Of a DNA stretch of 64,000 nt, positions 43,562-51,498 are shown one piece after another. The notes beneath the pieces are model-generated. The model was not told where the DNA came from. It searched no databases and worked only from the letters and a program-made list of their open reading frames with translations. The stretch's first letter is position 1; each line of letters opens with the position of its first letter. This stretch comes from Lewinellaceae bacterium. Its GTDB lineage: Bacteria > Bacteroidota > Bacteroidia > Chitinophagales > Saprospiraceae. The position numbers were made by a program, and so were the translations under genes. Location: the NCBI GenBank assembly GCA_020636215.1, contig JACJYG010000005.1, forward strand, positions 1,362,159-1,426,158. The letters run 5' to 3'.

Positions 43562-45862
43562 ATGAGAAAACGAATGGCCTGGCTGGCGCTTTGCTGGCTT
43601 TTGGTGGCAGGTAGTGCTACCGCTCAGAATACAAAAATGAAAAGAGCCGGCCAATATCTTGCCAACGGCGATTATAAAGCCGCGATTGAACTCTATCAAC
43701 CACTTGCAGAAAAAGATGGCCTCCCGGAAGCAAAGATCGGCCTGGCGCAGGCCTACTTCCGGATGGGCGATTTTCAATCGGCCGCCCAATGGTACGGCCT
43801 GATAGCCGGCCTGCCCGAATGTACTCCGGAACATAAATACAATTACGCCCTGACGCTGATGCGCCTCGGTGATTGCGAAGCCGCCCAGCGTTGGTTTGGC
43901 GAATACCTGCGCTTCAAACCATATGACCCGCGCAAACCCCAACTACTCGACGCCTGCAACCAAAAGGAATTGTTGGAAAACAAACTGAAAGGCCAGGTCG
44001 AAATTGAATTGCTGAGCTTCAACTCGATTTATTCCGATTTCGCACCGGCATTCTATAAGGATGGCCTGGTGTTTACCTCCGAACGGCCGGTGGAGAATAG
44101 AAAGGATGGGCGTCGGTTTACCGGCTTGTATCTCGTCAGCCGCCAGGAAAAAGATGGCGAAGCGGCCTATTCTGCACCCGAGCCCTTTGCCGGAGGGCTG
44201 AACTCTAAATTTCACGAAGGCACCGCTACTTTTGACCAGACACAAACAGAGATCTATTTTACCCGCACCCGTTATTTCGAGTCTCCTGAAAAGCCTCATC
44301 GCCTGGAAATTACGTCTGCCCGCCGCCTGGCTCAGGGGGGCTGGTCCGACCTTTCCCCGCTCCCGATCAGCAACGACGATTATTCCGTGGCCCATCCTTC
44401 CCTTAGCCCGGATGGTAATCGCCTTTTCTTTTCCTCCGACCGGGCCGGTGGCTTTGGCGGGCGCGACCTCTATCTCAGCATTTTTGAAAATGGCCAATGG
44501 GGGCCGCCCATCAACCTTGGGCCTTCCATCAATACTGAGGGAGACGAGGTCTTCCCTTTTATTACCAATAATGGCAGGCTCTACTTCTCTTCCGATGGCC
44601 ATTTTGGGCTGGGCGGACAGGATATCTTCTGGAGCACCGAAGGGGCAGATGGCTTCTGGGAAACACCCGAAAATATGGGGGCCCCAATCAACACCAGCTT
44701 TGACGACTTCAGCCTGATCCTGGAGCCAGATGAGGCATCCGGTTACTTTACCTCTAATCGTTCCGGCGGTATCGGAGGCGATGATATTTACCACTTTCGC
44801 AAAACAGGCCGCCTGGCTCAGGTAGACGTCGTTGGGTTGTACACCGGAGAACCTATTGCCGGCGCTGTTGTGGCCAACGATTGCACCAGCCAAACTATGA
44901 CCGCCGATACAAATGGCCGGCTTTTTATTCGGTTGCCTCAGTGTTGCCAGCTATCCGGCAATGCCCCTGGCTATCAGGAACGATCTCTGGAGGCTTGTCC
45001 CGAAGAAGGCAAGCCGGCTTCCGATACACTCTTCATCGCCCTGGCTCTGGAACCTGCTCCTCAACCCGAACCTTTTGAGGCGCCTGCGGAAGTGGATTTC
45101 AGCTCTAATCCGGAGCTGCCGCTTACCAGCCAGCCTTCGCTCAACGGAATGGTCTTCAGTGAAGCCAGCGGCAGGCCCGTTTTCAACGCCCAGCTCAAGC
45201 TTTTTGCTACTAATTGCTCTGATCCGATGATCGTATCCACCGATAAACAGGGGCGCTTCAGTATTCCCCTTGAGGCCGATTGCTGCTATCAGGTAAGAGT
45301 GGAACGGGATAATTTTTTCTCCCGGAATATTGACAGGAAGGTTTGCACGGATCCCGCAAATAACCTGGAACAATTCCTGAATATCTCTCTTACACCCTAT
45401 GCTTCCGACCCGGATAGCGAGGGCGAAGGCTTACCCGTTAAAGTAACCCCTCAGGATGGAGGTTTTGGGTTCCAAAAGAGCATGCAGGAAGAAGGAGATG
45501 ATTTTGCCTTCCGAATGAACGTTTATTACGATGTCGGCCGTTCAAGTGTCCGCCAGGAATCGGTTCCGGAACTCTTTAAGTTGCTGGACCTATTGAAGAA
45601 TAATCCGGATATCGTGCTGGAAATCAGTTCCCATACCGATGCTCAGGGCTCTGATAGCTTCAATCAGCAGCTTTCCCAGCGCCGTGCCGACGCCATTGTC
45701 CGCTATCTGGCCAGCAAAGGGATTCAACGGCAGCGGCTGGTCGCTGTTGGCTACGGAGAATCCCGGCCCGTTAACGGTTGTGTCAATGATGTTCCGTGCA
45801 CCGAGGCCCAGTATATGGAAAACCGCCGGACGGAATTCAGGGTGGTGGGGAAGCTGAAATAA
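43562..45862 (+). CDS. TPR-PD40-carboxypeptidase-regulatory-OmpA envelope protein
   Basis: 766 residues from ATG 43562: a signal peptide (to about 22, GSATAQ) and TPR helices (about 25-145). A PD40 beta-propeller (about 155-430) has repeated LFFSSDRAGGFGGRDLYLS and YFSSDGHFGLGGQDIFWS motifs. Two carboxypeptidase-regulatory-like beta domains follow (about 437-505 and 535-625). A canonical OmpA C-terminal domain (about 645-765, ISSHTDAQGSDSFNQQLSQR, NRRTEFRV) binds peptidoglycan. The start at 43508 adds a leader that breaks the signal. The order matches PorE/Pal-like scaffolds of T9SS/gliding machinery, though no PorP partner is adjacent here. Confidence 0.87.
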   Translation: MRKRMAWLALCWLLVAGSATAQNTKMKRAGQYLANGDYKAAIELYQPLAEKDGLPEAKIGLAQAYFRMGDFQSAAQWYGLIAGLPECTPEHKYNYALTLMRLGDCEAAQRWFGEYLRFKPYDPRKPQLLDACNQKELLENKLKGQVEIELLSFNSIYSDFAPAFYKDGLVFTSERPVENRKDGRRFTGLYLVSRQEKDGEAAYSAPEPFAGGLNSKFHEGTATFDQTQTEIYFTRTRYFESPEKPHRLEITSARRLAQGGWSDLSPLPISNDDYSVAHPSLSPDGNRLFFSSDRAGGFGGRDLYLSIFENGQWGPPINLGPSINTEGDEVFPFITNNGRLYFSSDGHFGLGGQDIFWSTEGADGFWETPENMGAPINTSFDDFSLILEPDEASGYFTSNRSGGIGGDDIYHFRKTGRLAQVDVVGLYTGEPIAGAVVANDCTSQTMTADTNGRLFIRLPQCCQLSGNAPGYQERSLEACPEEGKPASDTLFIALALEPAPQPEPFEAPAEVDFSSNPELPLTSQPSLNGMVFSEASGRPVFNAQLKLFATNCSDPMIVSTDKQGRFSIPLEADCCYQVRVERDNFFSRNIDRKVCTDPANNLEQFLNISLTPYASDPDSEGEGLPVKVTPQDGGFGFQKSMQEEGDDFAFRMNVYYDVGRSSVRQESVPELFKLLDLLKNNPDIVLEISSHTDAQGSDSFNQQLSQRRADAIVRYLASKGIQRQRLVAVGYGESRPVNGCVNDVPCTEAQYMENRRTEFRVVGKLK

Positions 45863-45948
45863 ATCCTGAATGGTTGATCGTTGAATGGTTTAAAGTTGAG
45901 AAAAGGGCCTGCCTGCAAACAATTTTGGCCCGGAATGTTCACACCATT

Positions 45949-46033
45949 CAACCATCAACCATTCATTAGCCATTCAGCCATTCAACCATTCAGCCATTTT
46001 TAACCGGCTCATTAGAGACGGTCAGCCATTCAA
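45949..46033. repeat. CATTCAACC repeat cluster, copy 1
   Basis: Short units of ACCATTCA/AGCCATTCA recur here. The last ~47 bp (CATTCAGCCATTTTTAACCG...GGTCAGCCATTCAAT) are repeated at 61824-61871. Both copies include a small AACCG...CGGT-type hairpin. The cluster runs up to the stop codon of the Kazal gene. Confidence 0.65.
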
Positions 46034-46260
46034 TTCCCCTCACACGGGCCTTCTTTCCAGCTCTTCAGGCCGGCGGCTTTGGCGAAGCAATCGTTGGAGT
46101 AGGTTTTGCCATCGCAACCACAAACAGGTTGGTAAATTTCGATGCAGGCCATATTGGGGTCGATCTTGCTCTTGTCGATACAATCATCCGACGAAACGGC
46201 CTTATTGCAGGTGGCCGCCAGGCACAACAGGGCTGTGAAAAAGAGGAGTAGGTACTTCAT
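46030..46260 (-). CDS. Kazal-type serine protease inhibitor lipoprotein
   Basis: From ATG 46260 the protein has 76 residues: a signal with lipobox LAATC (Cys at about 18) and one Kazal domain (about 27-73). Its pattern is complete: CIEIYQPVCGCDGKTYSNDC and a last Cys in EGPCEGN. Kazal domains inhibit serine peptidases with a canonical binding loop. Here it would sit on the cell surface or in the periplasm, perhaps protecting the cell from its own or foreign peptidases. The upstream in-frame ATG 46329 gives no signal peptide. Bacterial Kazal lipoproteins are common in Bacteroidota. Confidence 0.85.
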   Translation of the reverse strand: MKYLLLFFTALLCLAATCNKAVSSDDCIDKSKIDPNMACIEIYQPVCGCDGKTYSNDCFAKAAGLKSWKEGPCEGN

Positions 46261-46548
46261 TTTTTGCTGCTTAAGATAGGTATTCTTCCGCTTCTCTGGT
46301 TGCTGAAATTTTTCCACACAACATTTCAAAATTGAGGGCCGTTACTTTCTTGGCGCTTTTTTCTGATGTAAAAAGGGCATATTGATAAAATCCTGACAAT
46401 TAGGTATCAGAGTATCCGCCTATCTTCTCCTTATGTAAAGTGGAGCGCCGGGGATAAATCGCAACTTGAATTTTATTCATATATTACCACAGTTTTTGGG
46501 CAAAGGAAGAATAGCACTCCTTAAATTACATATTGAAAACATACGTTT

Positions 46549-48936
46549 ATGAAAACTTTTGCAAGAGCTTTACTATCGCTGATTGTACTTTCCGCCTGCC
46601 TGCCATTATTCGGGCAGCTAAGCCGCGCGAACAAGGATTATGATCTTGGGGCATTTAACCTGGCGGTGCGCTCCTATCTGGAATTGTTGGAAAAACGGCC
46701 TGCCAACTATGAAGCCATGGTCAAATTGGCGGATTCCTACCGCTATCTAAACCAGATGGAAGAGGCCCGCAGTTGGTATGAAAAGGTGATCCGGGAGAGC
46801 AAACTGGAGGGCGAAGACCTCTTCAAATACGCTCAGGTGCTGATGGCCCTGGAGCAATATGACAAGGCCAAAGAATGGTTCCTGGCTTATGCCCGGACTA
46901 ACAAGGATGGCGCCGCCAAGGGGAATCAGTTCGCCCAGTCCTGTACTTACGCCAAAAACCTTGCAGGGCAATCTTCTTCCTATCTGGTCAGCAACGAATT
47001 TATCAATACGACCTCCTCTGATTTTGGCCCGGCTTTTTATGGCGACCAGGTAGTGTTCTCTTCTGCCCGAACCGATATCCAGACGGCCGGGTCTACCTGG
47101 ACCGGCAAGGCCAATAACCAACTCTTCCAGGCCCGGCTGGGCAGTAATGGCTTCCTGGAAGCTCCTGTGCCCTTGCAAGATCAAAAACGCGAAGGTTTGG
47201 TCAATATAGGCCCGCTTTCCTATAGCCAGGATGGCAAAACAGTTGCCTATACTAAAAACAATTTCATTGATGGCACCCGGCAGATCCCGAATGGCGGAAT
47301 GGAATTGAGCCTTTCTATTGCCCAGATCAATCCCAATGGGGAATGGACGGAGGATAAGGCCTTTCCTTATAATGGATCAGGGTTCTCCACCGGCTATCCC
47401 AATATCTCTCCAGATGGCAACGCCCTTTATTTTGCTTCCAACCGCCCCGACGGCTACGGTGGATTCGACCTCTATGTGTCTTACCGGATGGGCAATACCT
47501 GGAGCACCCCTGAAAACCTGGGGCCCAATGTCAACACTCCAGGCAACGAGATATCGCCCTTCTTTGACGGCGCAGCGCTCTTTTTCTCCTCCGACTGGCA
47601 TCCCGGGCTGGGGGGGTACGATGTTTTTCAGGGCGAACAGACTAATGGGCGGTGGACGCGTATTACGCATCTGGGCAACCTCATTAACTCCTCACGCGAC
47701 GACTACGGCTTCATTTTTGATAACTTCCGCAACCTCGGCTACCTGGTCTCCAATCGCCCTGGTGGCCGGGGCAATGAGGACCTTTATAAGGTCTTCAAAT
47801 CAGCTGACAATATCGAACTCCGGGTGCGCAATGCTTCTGATGGCGCCCCGCTTCCCGGCGCTTCCATCGATTTCACCAATTGTGGCGAAGGCTTATTCAG
47901 AGCGGATGCCCGTGGGGTCTATAGCTTCCAGGCAGTGGAAGGGTTGAATTGTGATATTGTTATTCGGGCCGATGGGTATAATGATGCCACCTTTAAGGTC
48001 TCCACCCTTGGCATGCGCCAAAACCGGGGCTATGATATTATGTTAAGCCGAAGAGGCGAAGAATATGTGGGTAAAATACTCAATTACGCCAGCCGTATGC
48101 CCGTTGCCGGTGTGGCAGTATCCGCAACCAACCAATCGACCAACAGCACCATGGAGGCTAACACGGATGTGAATGGCGACTATGCTCTGGCCTTAAGCCC
48201 CAATTCCAGCTATGTCATCCGCTATTCCCGTCCAGGCTTTCGGGATATCAGCCGCACCGTTTACACGACGCAAGCCAATGACCGCACTATTCTGGGCGTC
48301 ATTTCGATGTTGCCTGTTGCTATGGATCCCGGGGCTATTCCCGATGTGATCAATCCGGGTGGGGGCGATGTCAGCCCAAAAGATCCCAACGCTCCGGCTA
48401 TTGCCAGCGGATACGCTGTACAGGTAGCTGCGCTCAGCCAGCCTGGCCTGGAGGGCTTTTCCAATCTGACGAGCCTGGGCCAGGTATACTCCAAGTATGA
48501 AGACGGAAAATACAAGATCCGGGTTGGAGTGTTCAGTACGAAAGGGGAGGCAGATCGGGTGCTCAGCAGCGTAAAGGCTAAAGGCTACAAAGGTTCTTTT
48601 ATTACCACCGAGGAAGGCAACGTTCAGGCTGTTCAGCCCAAAGGCGGCGCCGATAGCACTGCTCCGGTAACACAACCTCTGAGCCCGACCCGTGGGCGTT
48701 ATCTCATCCAGCTGGCGGCATACAAAAATCCGCAGTGGTTTAACTCGTCCGGCCTGGAAGCTTATGGCTCCATTATGGATGGCCAACGGGATGGCCTGAC
48801 CATTAAATACCTCGCTTATTTCGATGATATTGAACAGGCCAAGCAGGTCTGGCAACGCGCTAAAGCAGCCGGATTTTCTACTGCCTTTGTCGTGGTTGAT
48901 ATCGGTAGTGGGGAGTTCAGAAAGGTGTATCCCTAG
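46549..48936 (+). CDS. TPR-PD40-CarboxypepD-SPOR envelope protein
   Basis: 795 residues: a signal peptide (to about 22), TPR helices (about 25-140), and a PD40 propeller (about 155-420, ALYFASNRPDGYGGFDLYVS, GLGGYDVFQG). Two carboxypeptidase-regulatory-like domains follow (about 423-505 and 505-590). Two SPOR domains close the protein (about 623-695, GYAVQVAALSQPG; and 717-795, GRYLIQLAAYKNP). SPOR domains bind denuded septal peptidoglycan, so unlike its OmpA-ended relatives at 3714 and 43562 this paralogue may localise to the division site. A strong bidirectional terminator follows. Confidence 0.87.
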   Translation: MKTFARALLSLIVLSACLPLFGQLSRANKDYDLGAFNLAVRSYLELLEKRPANYEAMVKLADSYRYLNQMEEARSWYEKVIRESKLEGEDLFKYAQVLMALEQYDKAKEWFLAYARTNKDGAAKGNQFAQSCTYAKNLAGQSSSYLVSNEFINTTSSDFGPAFYGDQVVFSSARTDIQTAGSTWTGKANNQLFQARLGSNGFLEAPVPLQDQKREGLVNIGPLSYSQDGKTVAYTKNNFIDGTRQIPNGGMELSLSIAQINPNGEWTEDKAFPYNGSGFSTGYPNISPDGNALYFASNRPDGYGGFDLYVSYRMGNTWSTPENLGPNVNTPGNEISPFFDGAALFFSSDWHPGLGGYDVFQGEQTNGRWTRITHLGNLINSSRDDYGFIFDNFRNLGYLVSNRPGGRGNEDLYKVFKSADNIELRVRNASDGAPLPGASIDFTNCGEGLFRADARGVYSFQAVEGLNCDIVIRADGYNDATFKVSTLGMRQNRGYDIMLSRRGEEYVGKILNYASRMPVAGVAVSATNQSTNSTMEANTDVNGDYALALSPNSSYVIRYSRPGFRDISRTVYTTQANDRTILGVISMLPVAMDPGAIPDVINPGGGDVSPKDPNAPAIASGYAVQVAALSQPGLEGFSNLTSLGQVYSKYEDGKYKIRVGVFSTKGEADRVLSSVKAKGYKGSFITTEEGNVQAVQPKGGADSTAPVTQPLSPTRGRYLIQLAAYKNPQWFNSSGLEAYGSIMDGQRDGLTIKYLAYFDDIEQAKQVWQRAKAAGFSTAFVVVDIGSGEFRKVYP

Positions 48937-48959
48937 GTTGAAATGGGAGAATGCCTGAA

Positions 48960-49001
48960 TGCAAAAATGCGTAAATGAGTGCTCATTTACGCATTTTTGC
49001 A
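48960..49001. terminator. bidirectional terminator palindrome between convergent genes
   Basis: TGCAAAAATGCGTAAATGAG and its exact complement are separated by only two bases, a perfect 20-bp stem. A-rich and T-rich segments lie within both arms. It lies 24 bp after the SPOR protein stop and 20 bp before the ald stop, and so can serve both strands. Confidence 0.75.
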
Positions 49002-49020
49002 TTTACTCATTTCCGCATTC

Positions 49021-50133
49021 TTACAACACCGCGTTCACATCTTCCAGCGGCAGGCCAAAAGCTTCGGCAACTGCTTTATAAACTACTTTACCGTCGACGA
49101 CGTTCAGGCCCAGTTTCAGCGGGTGGTTGTCGCGGCAGGCCTTTTCCCAGCCCTTGTCGGCCAGTTGGATGGCGTAAGGTAAGGTAGCATTGGTTAGTGC
49201 AATAGTAGAGGTGTAGGGAACGGCGCCCGGCATGTTGGCCACACAGTAGTGGACGACCTCATCGATGATGAAGATGGGGTCCTCATGTGTAGTCGGCGTG
49301 CAAGTCTCAATGCAGCCTCCCTGGTCGACGGCAACGTCTACCAGGACGCTGCCCGGCTTCATTTGCTTCAACATATCGCGAGTGATCAGGTTGGGTGCTT
49401 TGGCGCCGGGAATGAGCACTGCGCCGACGATGAGGTCGGAGTCTTTGATCAGGCGGCGGATGTTGTATTCGTTGCTGTAGACGGTGTTGACGTTTGCCGG
49501 CATGATGTCCGCCAGTTCGCGAAGGCGGTTCAGGTTGATATCCAGGATCGTGACCTGTGCGCCCAGGCCGGCGGCCATTTTGGCGGCTTGCGTCCCAACG
49601 ATGCCGCCGCCGAGGATGAGCACTCTTCCGGGCTCTACTCCGGGTACGCCACCCAGGAGCACTCCGCGCCCCTTAGCGTGTTTTTCGAGATACTTGGCGC
49701 CTTCCTGAATAGCCATCCGGCCCGCCACTTCCGACATGGGCACCAGCAAGGGCAGGCTGCGGTCGGGCAGTTCTACTGTTTCGTAAGCCAGGCAAACGGC
49801 GCCACTTTTGATCATGGCATGGGTCAAAGGCTCATAGGACGCAAAGTGGAAATACGTGAACAAGAGTTGGCCTTTCCGGATCAGGGGATACTCTGATTCA
49901 ATGGGCTCCTTTACCTTAATAATCATTTCGGCAATGCCATAGACTTCTTCGATCGTAGGCAGGATCTCTGCTCCGGCTGCCTGGTATTCAGCATCGGGAA
50001 ACCCGCTGCCCACTCCGGCAGTAGACTGCACATAAACCTTATGATTGCGTTTGGTGAGCTCAAGTGCTCCCGCCGGGGTCAGGGCCACTCGGTTCTCGTT
50101 GGTTTTGATTTCCTTTGGTACGCCAATTATCAT
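49021..50133 (-). CDS. ald: alanine dehydrogenase
   Basis: The 370-residue enzyme interconverts L-alanine and pyruvate plus ammonia with NAD. The N-terminal signature MIIGVPKEIKTNENRVALTP, the active-site Lys in IIKVKEP, the catalytic FTYFHFAS region, the NAD site VLILGGGIVGTQAAKMA (about 170-186) and DVAVDQGGC are all present. Length matches the hexameric bacterial enzyme. It is downstream of two sigma-54-type promoters that each appear to end in a terminator, and has its own -7-like element at 50172-50179. Confidence 0.96.
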   Translation of the reverse strand: MIIGVPKEIKTNENRVALTPAGALELTKRNHKVYVQSTAGVGSGFPDAEYQAAGAEILPTIEEVYGIAEMIIKVKEPIESEYPLIRKGQLLFTYFHFASYEPLTHAMIKSGAVCLAYETVELPDRSLPLLVPMSEVAGRMAIQEGAKYLEKHAKGRGVLLGGVPGVEPGRVLILGGGIVGTQAAKMAAGLGAQVTILDINLNRLRELADIMPANVNTVYSNEYNIRRLIKDSDLIVGAVLIPGAKAPNLITRDMLKQMKPGSVLVDVAVDQGGCIETCTPTTHEDPIFIIDEVVHYCVANMPGAVPYTSTIALTNATLPYAIQLADKGWEKACRDNHPLKLGLNVVDGKVVYKAVAEAFGLPLEDVNAVL

Positions 50134-50171
50134 CGTTTTGATTTTATTGATTAGGAATGTTATGAGTGGGG

Positions 50172-50179
50172 CAAAAATA
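50172..50179 (-). promoter_or_regulatory. candidate promoter -7 element for ald
   Basis: TATTTTTG on the minus strand fits TAnnTTTG and lies 39 nt upstream of the ald start codon, downstream of the second terminator. The -33 box is unclear. Confidence 0.45.
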
Positions 50180-50220
50180 AGAAACTGCCGGGATTTTCAG
50201 GATGGATGCCGGCAACACGC

Positions 50221-50285
50221 AAAAAAAAAGCTCGCACTTTCATGCGAGCTATTTGGAAAGAACAAAACTTTATGACCTAATTCTA
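50221..50285 (-). ncRNA. putative sigma-54-dependent small RNA, unit 2
   Basis: From a start about 12 nt after the -12 GC, a ~65-nt transcript would run to the intrinsic terminator AGCTCGCA TGAAAG TGCGAGCT followed by nine T (minus strand). No open reading frame with ATG fits. The 5' half (GAATTAGGTCATAAAGT) aligns with that of unit 1 (GAATTGGTTAAAGT), indicating duplication. Function unknown. It could also be a leader of ald if the terminator is read through. Confidence 0.55.
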
Positions 50286-50295
50286 TAATATGTCT

Positions 50296-50311
50296 TGCAA
50301 GAAGCGTGCCA
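50296..50311 (-). promoter_or_regulatory. sigma-54 (-24/-12) promoter of unit 2
   Basis: TGGCACGCTTCTTGCA on the minus strand is a perfect match to the TGGCACG-N4-TTGCA consensus, with exactly 10 bp between the invariant GG and GC. Confidence 0.7.
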
Positions 50312-50327
50312 AAGGCTATTGTCCTAC

Positions 50328-50388
50328 AAAAAAAAAGCCCGTAAATGGCTTCACGGGCGAGAGAATACTTTAACCAATTCAGTTGATA
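50328..50388 (-). ncRNA. putative sigma-54-dependent small RNA, unit 1
   Basis: A ~61-nt transcript is predicted from about 50388 to the intrinsic terminator GCCCGT GAAGCCATTT ACGGGC followed by nine T on the minus strand. No coding potential is seen. It lies between mqnD and unit 2. The shared promoter and 5' half with unit 2 argue for tandem duplication, while the terminator stems differ completely in sequence. Confidence 0.55.
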
Positions 50389-50398
50389 TGCTTTTTAT

Positions 50399-50414
50399 TG
50401 CAAGAAGCATGCCA
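50399..50414 (-). promoter_or_regulatory. sigma-54 (-24/-12) promoter of unit 1
   Basis: TGGCATGCTTCTTGCA on the minus strand has one mismatch to TGGCACG-N4-TTGCA and the exact GG-N10-GC spacing. Its 3' part (GCTTCTTGCA) is identical to that of unit 2 apart from the adjacent T/C. Confidence 0.68.
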
Positions 50415-50484
50415 GAAACAATCCAGTTAGGGCTGTTACGGTACTTGAGAGAAAGCCATTCCAGGTTGGATTAGGTTCTACTCC

Positions 50485-51315
50485 TTATCCCACGAAAATC
50501 GCCATTTCCCGCGCGGGGATAATGCCTTTGGCCATAGCAATATCAAACAGGCGTTGTACGGCGGCTTTACCTTCGGGCCCAAGGCCGCGGCTGAAGGCAT
50601 TGACATAAAGGCCGATGTGCTGATACATGACGCTCTCCTCCATTTCCTGAGCATGGGCGCGCACAAAATCGAGGGAGGCTTTAGGATTGTCGAGCGCAAA
50701 AGCCACACTGCGTGCCATTACCCGGTTGACGGCCTGTTGCACCGGCAATTCCAGGGAGCGTTTCACCACGATCCCCCCCAGGGGAATCGGCATTTGGGTG
50801 GTTTCCTCCCAGAATTCCCCGAGGTCCATGAGTTTGACCAGGCCTTTGTTTTGATAGGTGAAACGGTTTTCGTGGATGATCAGCCCGGCATCCACCTCTC
50901 CCTTTAATACGGCATCTTCGATCCGGGAGAAGAGCATTTCCCGTTTGTTCTTGATTTCAGGAAAAGCCAGGCTGAGCAGGAAATTGGCGGTGGTGTATTT
51001 GCCCGGGATGGCCACCCGTGCTTTTCGGATGGCTTTTGGTTCCATGTCTTCCCGCGCGATGAGTAAGGGGCCTACACCGTTTCCGAGGGCGCTGCCGGCA
51101 TCGAGGAGCGCGTAATCATTGAGCAGATAGGCCAAAGCGTGGAAACTGAGCTTGGTAATGTCCAGTGTTTTGGCGAAGGCCCGCTGATTGAGTTCTTCAA
51201 CATCAGCTATGATTGGCTCAAATTCCAGCCCTTCCGTATCTACTTTGCCATGGATCATGGCGTCGAAAATAAAAGTGTCGTTAGGGCAGGAGGAGAATCC
51301 CAGAGTGAGTTTCAT
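50485..51315 (-). CDS. mqnD: 1,4-dihydroxy-6-naphthoate synthase
   Basis: The 276-residue protein with a periplasmic-binding-protein fold (cytosolic here, no signal) carries the MqnD signatures SSCPNDTFIFDAM (about 8-20), DITKLSFHALAYLL, LGNGVGPLL, GKYTTANFLLSLAFP and IPLGGIVVKR. It converts cyclic dehypoxanthinylfutalosine to 1,4-dihydroxy-6-naphthoate in the futalosine menaquinone pathway. A UbiA-type prenyltransferase in the window (41598) is a candidate for the next steps. The MITE copy 2 begins 18 bp upstream of its start and so lies where its promoter should be. Confidence 0.93.
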   Translation of the reverse strand: MKLTLGFSSCPNDTFIFDAMIHGKVDTEGLEFEPIIADVEELNQRAFAKTLDITKLSFHALAYLLNDYALLDAGSALGNGVGPLLIAREDMEPKAIRKARVAIPGKYTTANFLLSLAFPEIKNKREMLFSRIEDAVLKGEVDAGLIIHENRFTYQNKGLVKLMDLGEFWEETTQMPIPLGGIVVKRSLELPVQQAVNRVMARSVAFALDNPKASLDFVRAHAQEMEESVMYQHIGLYVNAFSRGLGPEGKAAVQRLFDIAMAKGIIPAREMAIFVG

Positions 51316-51332
51316 TATTCTTTTTTTGGTTA

Positions 51333-51495
51333 AGAAGCTGTTTGAATTTGGTTTTTAGAATTTATTATAGGCTATTTTTTCGTCAATCAAGGCTCTTTTT
51401 GAGCCTCGTACCCATAGGTACAGGGCGAAAAAAAGCCGCAGAGTGGCGGAAAAAGAGGCATAATAAAACTGAAGGACTAAATTCAAACAGCTTCT
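51333..51495. mobile_element. MITE-like palindromic element, copy 2
   Basis: 163 bp, almost identical to 9431-9593, with the same terminal inverted repeats (AGAAGCTGTTTGAATTT). Its right end (CTTCT) is overlapped by the target duplication of the adjoining IS element, so the IS landed exactly on the MITE boundary. It occupies the upstream region of mqnD. Confidence 0.8.
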
Positions 51496-51498
51496 AAG

